A DNA stretch of 5,273 bases, from positions 1-5,273 of the forward strand of contig JAURQA010000170.1 in assembly GCA_030836345.1 (NCBI GenBank), in the 5' to 3' direction. Below, one piece after another: positions 1 to 5,273 of the stretch (position 1 is its first letter; each line of letters opens with the position of its first letter). The notes below the pieces were generated by a model. The model saw only the letters and a list, made by a program, of their open reading frames with translations. It did not search any database and was not told where the DNA came from. Position numbers and translations under genes: made by a program. The stretch comes from Bacteroidota bacterium (lineage in GTDB: Bacteria; Bacteroidota; Bacteroidia; NS11-12g; UBA955).

Positions 1-1253
1 AAAGAGGCCTCCGCCTGAATATTCTGATGGGATAAATGATGCGGATGGCTATATAACTTCCCATGGATGGCCGATTGATAAAAAAGATCTGAACTGTTTT
101 TATATCGTGTGGTAAAACTCGCCCTTGTTTGTTCAAGGGATGCTTGATACAATAGTTTTTGCTTCAGTAAATTACCTCCAATTCCAGCAACATTATTCCA
201 TTGCTGCCATACGCTACTATCCTCTGTTCGTGTCGTCTCACAAAATCCATGAGAACCTAAAATACTGCTATCATTGGTTCCGTTATTGGTAAATTCATAG
301 GATGTTTTTTGATGTTTCAAAGTATAAAACAAATAAGATGATGGCGTAATATTCCACTTATTTAAAACCATATGGTGATGCGTTTTATAAATGCTACCGG
401 CCCCTGTTAAGTTTGGAGAGTAAAAGCCCACATTCTGATATAATGGCCCCTCGGTTCGTCCAAGGTAGTACTCCCTATCTGCAGTAGTATCATATCCAAA
501 GGATTCATTTCTTCGCGCGCGATTCCAACTAAAAATGCTGTATTGCTCAAACACTCCATTTTTTGTCTTAAATGCATTGGCTATACTGCTACCTCTATGT
601 ATGTGGTTGGTGTTTGATTGTGTATTGTAGAGTTCATCATTATTGGAATGATTATTCATGCGAAGGGTTAGATTCCATGTGGGCGAAAAATTTTGCGTAT
701 GCATGGTATTCAGTTCTATAAAGGCGCCTGAACCTTGCACATAATCAAAGGAAGTTTGGGGCACTGGAGCTTTATAAAAGACCGTTTCTTCGGGCTTAAT
801 ATCCGTTCCTTCATATATGCTAAACCCTGATTGAAAACCAAACTTTTGCAAGGAGGGGTTGCGTAAAATTTGATGAGGGGAGGTTGAATATCCTAAATCG
901 GTAAAAGGCTGTACTCTCTGATAATGGCGGTTATAGCGATGAGAAAAGGCAAATAAGCTATCCCACTTTGCGAAGGAGTCTACCCCCAGTTGCATGTATC
1001 TGAAGGATAAAAAAGCGGGGTCAATTTTCAACTGATTGTTCATAACTGAAGTGTCAGAAACTGTCGTACTTCCAGTATCAACTTCAGTCCTAGCCCCTGG
1101 AGGGGATGAGATTTGACTTTGCAGACTTGAATAAAAAAAGCCGAAAAGACTCAGGGTTGTTATGAGTTTTAATGTGCGAATAATCTGATTGCAAAATTCA
1201 TGTATTATTTTACAATTACATAATCCAGCACATACTATTTTGTACTCGGTCAT
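1..1253 (-). CDS. Putative outer-membrane porin, Bacteroidota Porin_10 (DUF4289)-like; C-terminus outside window
   Basis: An open frame runs on the minus strand from an ATG at 1253 to the window edge: 417 complete codons, no stop, C-terminus missing. The protein probably forms an outer-membrane beta-barrel; its substrate is unknown. Residues 26-47 look like a signal peptide (RTLKL, then a hydrophobic stretch ending LQSQ), followed by a Ser/Thr/Asp-rich linker. Residues 106-215 read like the start of Bacteroidota putative porins: HRYNRHYQ, FTDLGYSTSP, LQKFGFQSGFSIYEG, KPEETVFYKAP, FDYVQGSGAFIELNTMHTQNF and a PTWNLTLRMN strand. The rest alternates polar and aromatic residues as barrel strands do. 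Family members are usually about 600-700 residues, so roughly 60% is visible. The ATG leaves about 25 residues with four cysteines before the signal peptide, which is odd. An ATT at residues 24-25 would give a normal signal peptide, so the start is uncertain. It is divergent from the gene at 1351. The family match is by eye from remembered patterns. Confidence 0.75.
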   Translation of the reverse strand, partial: MTEYKIVCAGLCNCKIIHEFCNQIIRTLKLITTLSLFGFFYSSLQSQISSPPGARTEVDTGSTTVSDTSVMNNQLKIDPAFLSFRYMQLGVDSFAKWDSLFAFSHRYNRHYQRVQPFTDLGYSTSPHQILRNPSLQKFGFQSGFSIYEGTDIKPEETVFYKAPVPQTSFDYVQGSGAFIELNTMHTQNFSPTWNLTLRMNNHSNNDELYNTQSNTNHIHRGSSIANAFKTKNGVFEQYSIFSWNRARRNESFGYDTTADREYYLGRTEGPLYQNVGFYSPNLTGAGSIYKTHHHMVLNKWNITPSSYLFYTLKHQKTSYEFTNNGTNDSSILGSHGFCETTRTEDSSVWQQWNNVAGIGGNLLKQKLLYQASLEQTRASFTTRYKNSSDLFYQSAIHGKLYSHPHHLSHQNIQAEAS

Positions 1254-1269
1254 GACAAGAGGCCTTTAC

Positions 1270-1341
1270 AGGATGGAGAATGTAATTTTTTGTTCCAAAG
1301 AAATACGCACTAAAAGGGAATTGGGTTTAACTTGCCATCCT
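1270..1341. repeat. 7-bp inverted repeat in the divergent spacer
   Basis: AGGATGG at 1270-1276 and its exact complement CCATCCT at 1335-1341 lie near the two ends of the 97-bp spacer between the divergent porin and small membrane-protein genes. Read in the direction of each gene, the same CCATCCT stands 16 nt before the porin ATG and 9 nt before the membrane-protein ATG, with AAAG a few bases further on in both. It could be a shared leader element or the arms of a regulator site. A 7-bp match in a spacer this size can easily arise by chance. I see no convincing complete promoter for either gene in the spacer. Confidence 0.25.
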
Positions 1342-1350
1342 ATTTAAAGC

Positions 1351-1791
1351 ATGTACAATTACATCATTATTTTTCTTCTGTCCACGGTTAAATATGTCTT
1401 GGGTGTAGGCTATTCTATTGCATTGGTAGACAATATTATAGCATCTTTTACGGTCACAATTTTGGGTTCCATCACGGGAGTGTATATTTTCACCTTTGGA
1501 GGATATCGAATTTTAACATTTTTACGTCACAATTATAGTCTTAAGAAAAGAGTATTTACCCGTACAAATAGGCTTATTATTAATTTCAAGAAAAAAGGGG
1601 GCTTGCCCCTTATTGCTCTGCTTACGCCCATAGTTTTAAGTATTCCTATTGGATGCATAGCGGCAGTTATCATCTACGGCAGTCGCAAAAAAGTAGTCAT
1701 ATATATGATTGCGAGTGTACTTGCCTGGAGTATAATGCTATTTGGTGGTAAACAGTTCTTTGGTTTAAATTTGGATGCAATTGTGAAATAA
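1351..1791 (+). CDS. Small inner-membrane protein, possibly related to the small multidrug export (COG2426/PF06695) or DedA-like proteins
   Basis: A 146-residue, strongly hydrophobic protein with about four membrane segments: residues 3-25, 31-58, 84-110 and 114-133. A basic loop at 61-83 (LKKRVFTRTNR, then FKKKGG) is probably cytoplasmic. The block at 83-110, GGLPLIALLTPIVLSIPIG, followed by a small-residue helix and a short SRKK turn, resembles the conserved G-LxGLALF-x-PxPGTG half of COG2426 'small multidrug export' membrane proteins, with prolines in similar places. That comparison is from memory and weak. Despite the family name, transport of drugs by this group is not well established, so no substrate is proposed. 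The start is the first ATG of the frame and has no clear Shine-Dalgarno site, which is usual for the phylum. The gene ends 5 bp before the lipoprotein gene and is probably co-transcribed with it. It may also be an unrelated lineage-specific membrane protein. Confidence 0.7.
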   Translation: MYNYIIIFLLSTVKYVLGVGYSIALVDNIIASFTVTILGSITGVYIFTFGGYRILTFLRHNYSLKKRVFTRTNRLIINFKKKGGLPLIALLTPIVLSIPIGCIAAVIIYGSRKKVVIYMIASVLAWSIMLFGGKQFFGLNLDAIVK

Positions 1792-1796
1792 ATGAT

Positions 1797-3833
1797 ATGT
1801 ATAGTTTCAAGGGAATAATTATAGGCCTGTTAAGCTTAATTTTATTGAGTGTTGGGTGCAAAAGGAAAGAGACAACTTGGGATGTAGATAATACCGCTCC
1901 CTTATTTAGGAGCAACTTAACGTTAAACGATGTTGACAATGACTTTTTGAAGCAAACATCTTCAGATAGTTCATACAGTTTGGTCTATGATAATTTAATA
2001 TTCGATAGCCGTTTATATGACATTGAAACACCTGATACCTCCATTTTAACAAGTTTTAACCTAGAGAGGTTAAAGTTATTAGATAATGCCATTGAAAATT
2101 ACATCACTTTAGGCCAAATAAATCCAAGTTTTAATTTGGCTAATGGCCAGACCTTAACCCTTCCTGCAACCAGTCAAAGCAACTTGCCCCCCCAAACTAT
2201 TGATGCTTCGGAGTTTTTTGAAACAGCCACTTTTAATAAGGGGTTTCTAGATATTACCATTACCAACGAGTTGCCCATTACCTTAACTAGGTTGGATTTT
2301 GAATTGCAAAATCAAACAGATAAATCCATTGTTGCTAATGGTGTTTTCTTAAACCTTACCACCAATAGTTCAGAAACAAAGAGTATTGATTTAGCAGGAA
2401 AAACAATCAATAAAGGCCTATTAGGGATTATTAATTTAATTGAAACGGCAGCCAGCAGTGGGGCAGTTTTAGTTGATGTGGGCAAGGGGATAAGGATTTC
2501 CCTGTCACTGCGCGATCTTGAGCCACAATCTGCTACAGCAGCATTTCCAAATCAAACGGTGGTGGATAGAGACGAGAGTTTGGTTATAGAGATGGATGGG
2601 CCAGAACTTAAAACCTTTAAAGTGGCCAGCGGAAACCTTAGTATTGAGATCGAAAGCACAATACAAGAAGACATGACTTTAGACTTTCGCATTCCTTCTG
2701 CCACTATAAATGGGACTCCATTAAAGCGCGTGGTTAAATTTCCCGGAGCTAAACCCGGTCAGTCATGGAAAGAAACAGAAGTGGTGGATTTAACCGGGTA
2801 TGTTTTGGATTTAAGAGGAGAAAACCCAACGGTAAGAGATACCTTCAATACCTTTCACCAGATATTGAAGATACTGTTGGATAGCAGTGGACGAAAAGTG
2901 ACGATAACTCTAGACGACAGTATAAATGTAAGCTATAGACTGGAGGTTTTACAGCCTGAGTATTCAGTCGGGTATATGGGCCAAACAGTGAATCCATCCG
3001 TGGGGAAAACCGCGTTTGAATTGTTCAAGGGTCTAAGCGGGACAGCCAACGTAACTAATTTTAAAACCACCTTAATTGCGAAAAATAGCATTGGAGTAGA
3101 CGGCACCATTCAGGTAAATAAATTAGATGGTGAGAATATTTTTGGCAACACCAAAAAAGCATTAACCAGCAGTATTTTTGATAATCCTATTGCCATTAAT
3201 AAACCGTCTTTTTTGAGTAGAACCCCTGCCGAAACAGAAATAGAATTGAATGCAGGCAACAGTACCATCAATGATTTCATAGGCAATTTCCCTCAATGGA
3301 TTGATTATGATATAGAAGTGATTACAAATCCAAACGGCAATCTATCTGCCTGGAGGGACTTTGTATTTGATGATAGCCGATTACAGTTGTATTTACGCTT
3401 AGAATCAGATGCAAACTTCGCCATAAATAATTTAATCTTACGCGATACACAGGCTGTCGATTTTGGGAATATAGACGATTACAAACGATTGAAACAAGCA
3501 TTTTTACTGTTTAGAATTGAAAATCAGTTTCCGGTAGGAGCAGAAATTGAAATCACCTTGCTTGACCAAAACCAGAACTTTTTAACCAATTTGGATGTAA
3601 AAGATGGGAATAATTTAATTGCAGGGTCTTCGGGATTAATTCAAGGGCAAACGGGCGCGATAAGCCATCTAGAAATTGGCCTTGGAAAAGAAAAAATAAA
3701 ATACCTCGCAAATGCGAAATTTGTAAAAATTAAAACCAACTTGACCTCTCCAGGATCCAATGTAAAAATCTACAATTGGCAGCGTCTTTTGGTTTCTTGT
3801 AACGTACGATTTGAATATGAAGCAGCTCTTTAA
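1797..3833 (+). CDS. Large predicted lipoprotein (678 aa) with repeated beta-sandwich-like segments; function unknown
   Basis: The N-terminus is a clear SPII signal: one Lys, a hydrophobic stretch at residues 6-18, then lipobox LSVGC with the lipidated Cys at 21. The mature start (CKRKETTWDVDNTAPL) resembles many Bacteroidota hypothetical lipoproteins that begin C-K-K-x-x-TTW-x-x-D. It lacks the run of acidic residues seen in known surface-export signals, so which face of the outer membrane it occupies is open. The body is soluble and beta-rich, with several segments of a similar pattern: 149-171 (GFLDITITNELPITLTRLDF), 279-300 (GNLSIEIESTI...LDFRIP), 414-440 (ANVTNFKTTLIAKNSIGVDG) and 568-590 (AFLLFRIENQFPVGAEIEI). 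The 'IxN-LP' core recalls LEA14/WHy-type domains, but this is a visual likeness only. No catalytic motif is apparent. The ATG lies 5 bp after the upstream stop, and the gene overlaps the downstream barrel gene by 17 bp, suggesting coupled translation. The gene is certain; the function is not. Confidence 0.93.
   Translation: MYSFKGIIIGLLSLILLSVGCKRKETTWDVDNTAPLFRSNLTLNDVDNDFLKQTSSDSSYSLVYDNLIFDSRLYDIETPDTSILTSFNLERLKLLDNAIENYITLGQINPSFNLANGQTLTLPATSQSNLPPQTIDASEFFETATFNKGFLDITITNELPITLTRLDFELQNQTDKSIVANGVFLNLTTNSSETKSIDLAGKTINKGLLGIINLIETAASSGAVLVDVGKGIRISLSLRDLEPQSATAAFPNQTVVDRDESLVIEMDGPELKTFKVASGNLSIEIESTIQEDMTLDFRIPSATINGTPLKRVVKFPGAKPGQSWKETEVVDLTGYVLDLRGENPTVRDTFNTFHQILKILLDSSGRKVTITLDDSINVSYRLEVLQPEYSVGYMGQTVNPSVGKTAFELFKGLSGTANVTNFKTTLIAKNSIGVDGTIQVNKLDGENIFGNTKKALTSSIFDNPIAINKPSFLSRTPAETEIELNAGNSTINDFIGNFPQWIDYDIEVITNPNGNLSAWRDFVFDDSRLQLYLRLESDANFAINNLILRDTQAVDFGNIDDYKRLKQAFLLFRIENQFPVGAEIEITLLDQNQNFLTNLDVKDGNNLIAGSSGLIQGQTGAISHLEIGLGKEKIKYLANAKFVKIKTNLTSPGSNVKIYNWQRLLVSCNVRFEYEAAL
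2187..2193 (+). repeat. C7 homopolymer inside the lipoprotein gene
   Basis: Seven consecutive C residues encode Pro131-Pro132 and the first base of Gln133 of the lipoprotein. This stands out in an AT-rich gene. By hand translation, gain of one C leads to a TGA within about five codons, and loss of one C leads to a TAG near 2253. Slippage here would therefore switch the gene off. The tract is intact and in frame in this copy. Confidence 0.9.
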
Positions 3834-5070
3834 ATGCATCCTTTTTATTAGTCCGCTTTGCTTGCAAGCTCAAAGTGACACCTCTTTTGTAAAGCCTCAC
3901 TCCACCATCGACTACTCAGTGATGTTGGGTAGTACGGGCATGAATAATGACATGCTCTACAAATTGGGATTGGGAGGATATATTAGCTCAGAAGCCATTG
4001 ACCGAAATGAAGATAGAATGGGCCACAAAAGTAAAGTGGGCAGTATCAGTAATATTGAAATGGTTCACTACTTTAAAGTTCCCTTATTTGGCCAGCAAAA
4101 GAAATTTAGATGGCGATCTGTTGGACTTTCATACAGTAATGCCCAAAGTGCTATCTTCTCCAAAGATGCCTGGCGATTATTGTTTAGAGGGAATACGGAT
4201 TATTTGGGCCAAACCCTAGACATAAAAGATCTCAATTACACTCGGTGGAGTAGCACCAGTTTAAATGCCTCCTTTTGTTTATCAGAGAAAAAGAGCAGGC
4301 TTGGCAAAAAATTGAGCTTGGATTTTTTGAGTTTTGGAGTAGACGCTATTCATCAATTTAACCAAGCGCGTTTTGGGAATAGCGATTTGTACACCGATAC
4401 AGCTGGAAGTTATATAAATACACGCCTTCAAGGAGCCTATGCTTTAGGTAATGAAAACCAATCCTTAGATGGGTTTGGCTTGCATATTGGGGCAGGATTT
4501 AAGGCAGGTAAACTATCTTTCTCTATAGATAGGTTGGGTTTAGCTTATTTGGGTCAGCTCAAATCATACCGGATTAATGCGGAAGAAACCTTTGGTGGAG
4601 ATTATATAAATATTGATGATATTCAGGTCAAAACCATCAATCAATTGGAAATTGAACGATCTCAATTGAACAGCGGAAACTGGATCAATAAACAAAGAGA
4701 TACCATCGTTAACACCTTTGTGCCGAGCGAAGAAAGCGTTAGCGCTTTGCGCCTATTGCCTTTTGTGGTTCAGGCTAAACTAGAAGCTGCGGATAAGCAA
4801 TCTATTTGGACGCTCTACTACCAGTATATTAATGGCATGCTTCCCTACATATCCTACCAATACAGACTTTTTAATACAGCTTTAGGGTATATGTATGCCT
4901 CAGGATCGGTAGGAGGATTTGACACCTATGACTTGGGTGTGCAACTTAAAATTAAGCCAAAGCCTAATACGCATATAGATATTGACTTTAGAGGAATAGA
5001 AGCCTTAGTGGCTCCTCAAAGTACCCATGGAACAGTGATAGGTATAAAGCTCAAACAATACTGGGAATAA
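3817..5070 (+). CDS. Predicted outer-membrane beta-barrel protein, DUF5723-like
   Basis: This 417-residue protein has a short SPI signal peptide (MKQLFK, hydrophobic core, probable cut after LQAQ at residue 19). The rest consists of alternating strands rich in Tyr, Phe, Gly and Ser, typical of an outer-membrane barrel. Several blocks resemble Bacteroidota DUF5723 proteins as I recall them: WRLLFRGNTDYLGQTLDI (119-136), KLSFSIDRLGLAYLGQL (232-248) followed by Y...ETFGGDYI, and a late stretch LLPFVVQAKLEA (313-324) before the last strands. It ends in QYWE. No enzymatic motif is seen. A TTG at 3811 would add two residues (TTG AAT ATG), but the ATG at 3817 starts a standard signal peptide and is preferred. 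The start lies inside the end of the lipoprotein gene (17-bp overlap), so translation is probably coupled. Its partner may be that lipoprotein. A stem-loop includes its stop codon. The barrel call is fairly safe; the family assignment is tentative. Confidence 0.88.
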   Translation: MKQLFKCILFISPLCLQAQSDTSFVKPHSTIDYSVMLGSTGMNNDMLYKLGLGGYISSEAIDRNEDRMGHKSKVGSISNIEMVHYFKVPLFGQQKKFRWRSVGLSYSNAQSAIFSKDAWRLLFRGNTDYLGQTLDIKDLNYTRWSSTSLNASFCLSEKKSRLGKKLSLDFLSFGVDAIHQFNQARFGNSDLYTDTAGSYINTRLQGAYALGNENQSLDGFGLHIGAGFKAGKLSFSIDRLGLAYLGQLKSYRINAEETFGGDYINIDDIQVKTINQLEIERSQLNSGNWINKQRDTIVNTFVPSEESVSALRLLPFVVQAKLEAADKQSIWTLYYQYINGMLPYISYQYRLFNTALGYMYASGSVGGFDTYDLGVQLKIKPKPNTHIDIDFRGIEALVAPQSTHGTVIGIKLKQYWE

Positions 5071-5082
5071 GAGTATATTCCC
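5063..5082 (+). terminator. Possible intrinsic terminator or 3' stem-loop overlapping the barrel-gene stop
   Basis: GGGAATA (5063-5069) pairs perfectly with TATTCCC (5076-5082) around a 6-nt loop. The barrel gene's TAA (5068-5070) lies partly in the 5' arm. The sequence just after, TATTTGCTTT, is only moderately T-rich, so termination may be weak. The position at the end of a three-gene run, before a gene with its own promoter box, fits a terminator. Confidence 0.45.
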
Positions 5083-5110
5083 TATTTGCTTTAGAGGGAG
5101 GCCCTATTTG
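5080..5110. repeat. 9-bp direct repeat CCCTATTTG, two copies 22 bp apart
   Basis: CCCTATTTG occurs at 5080-5088 and again at 5102-5110 in the spacer before ychF. An AGGGA at 5095-5099 lies between them and can pair either with TCCCT (5079-5083) or, through AGGG, with CCCT (5102-5105). The first copy is also part of the 5063-5082 stem-loop. The three pairings exclude one another. This may be a chance duplication. Confidence 0.5.
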
Positions 5111-5151
5111 AAATCTCTCAATCTAAAATACCCAAAATCATATTTTTCAAT

Positions 5152-5159
5152 TAGCTTTG
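5152..5159 (+). promoter_or_regulatory. Bacteroidota-type -7 promoter box for ychF
   Basis: TAGCTTTG matches the Bacteroidota primary-sigma -7 consensus TAnnTTTG exactly. It ends 13 bp before the ychF ATG, so the transcript leader would be only a few nucleotides long. No TTTG or TTG element is found at the usual 19-21 bp upstream (that region is A-rich: AAAATACCCAAAA), which lowers confidence. Confidence 0.45.
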
Positions 5160-5172
5160 CCCCTTTAGAATT

Positions 5173-5273
5173 ATGGCTTTACAGTGTGGAATTGTCGGTT
5201 TACCGAATGTAGGAAAAAGCACCCTTTTTAATGCGGTGAGTAGCGCAAAAGCGCAAGCAGCTAATTTTCCTTT
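5173..5273 (+). CDS. ychF: YchF, Obg-family P-loop NTPase (redox-regulated ATPase); N-terminal 33 codons only
   Basis: The visible N-terminus reads [20 protein letters not shown] and continues into [14 protein letters not shown]. The Walker A/G1 loop GLPNVGKST (residues 9-17) and the following lead into an NFPF segment are the hallmark of YchF/OLA1. This near-universal cytoplasmic NTPase of the TRAFAC/Obg group binds ribosomes and prefers ATP over GTP in characterised members. The family is normally about 363 residues, so over 90% lies beyond the right edge. It lies 102 bp after the barrel gene, behind a stem-loop and its own -7 box, so it is probably a separate transcription unit. It serves as a chromosomal housekeeping anchor. 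The identification is strong even from this fragment because the motif and start position are very conserved. Confidence 0.93.
   Translation, partial: MALQCGIVGLPNVGKSTLFNAVSSAKAQAANFP

Noticed and set aside
408..415. TAAGTTTG, matching the -7 promoter consensus
   Set aside because: On the plus strand inside the minus-strand porin gene with no plus-strand gene after it; probably chance.
1591..1610. AAAAAAG followed by a GC hairpin, resembling a dnaX-type -1 frameshift site
   Set aside because: The zero frame reads AAA AAA GGG, not A AAA AAG, so tandem -1 slippage would not re-pair correctly. The zero frame already gives an intact protein.
1792..1818. ATG at 1792 right after the membrane-protein stop
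   Set aside because: It opens a frame of only eight codons ending in TAA. The ATG at 1797 gives the SPII lipoprotein signal.
1697..1939. 80-residue open frame on the minus strand
   Set aside because: It overlaps the end of the membrane-protein gene and the signal peptide of the lipoprotein gene in antisense. The product has no signal or domain features, and the two plus-strand genes are clearly real.
3811..3816. TTG at 3811 as start of the barrel gene
   Set aside because: It would only add two residues before a classic MKQLFK signal-peptide start at 3817; ATG is preferred.
3947..4219. 90-residue plus-strand open frame in another reading frame
   Set aside because: It lies wholly inside the barrel gene, whose translation has a signal peptide and barrel-like strands. 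The alternative product has no recognisable features.
1..5273. Search for tRNA, rRNA, CRISPR arrays, transposases, integrase sites or defence genes
   Set aside because: No repeat-spacer pattern, no cloverleaf-like GTTC-loop sequence and no DDE, integrase, nuclease or helicase motifs were noticed. The genes look like ordinary envelope and housekeeping genes.

Overview
The window looks like a chromosomal segment of a Bacteroidota bacterium. The evidence is low-to-moderate G+C, weak Shine-Dalgarno sites, a perfect TAnnTTTG-type -7 box before the last gene, a Bacteroidota-type putative porin, a large SPII lipoprotein of a style common in that phylum, and a DUF5723-like outer-membrane barrel. I would not name a genus from this sequence. 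All assignments come from reading the sequence; no database search was run.

Layout. Bases 1-1253 (minus strand) hold the N-terminal 417 codons of a putative outer-membrane porin whose C-terminus lies beyond the left edge. A 97-bp divergent spacer (1254-1350) follows. Three plus-strand genes are then packed head to tail: a 146-residue inner-membrane protein (1351-1791), a 678-residue predicted lipoprotein (1797-3833, after a 5-bp gap), and a 417-residue predicted outer-membrane beta-barrel (3817-5070, overlapping the lipoprotein gene by 17 bp). A 102-bp spacer (5071-5172) carries a stem-loop that includes the barrel stop codon and a -7 promoter box. The first 33 codons of ychF, a conserved translation-associated P-loop NTPase, run off the right edge.

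How the genes may work together. The lipoprotein and barrel genes overlap, so they are probably translationally coupled, and both products are predicted to end up in the outer membrane. The simplest inference is that they form or belong to one outer-membrane assembly of unknown function. The small membrane protein is probably in the same transcript, but its role is unclear. The porin is divergent and may be unrelated. ychF is housekeeping and probably has its own promoter. No tRNA, rRNA, CRISPR array, transposase or other mobile-element signature was seen. The part least explained by known biology is the lipoprotein/barrel pair.
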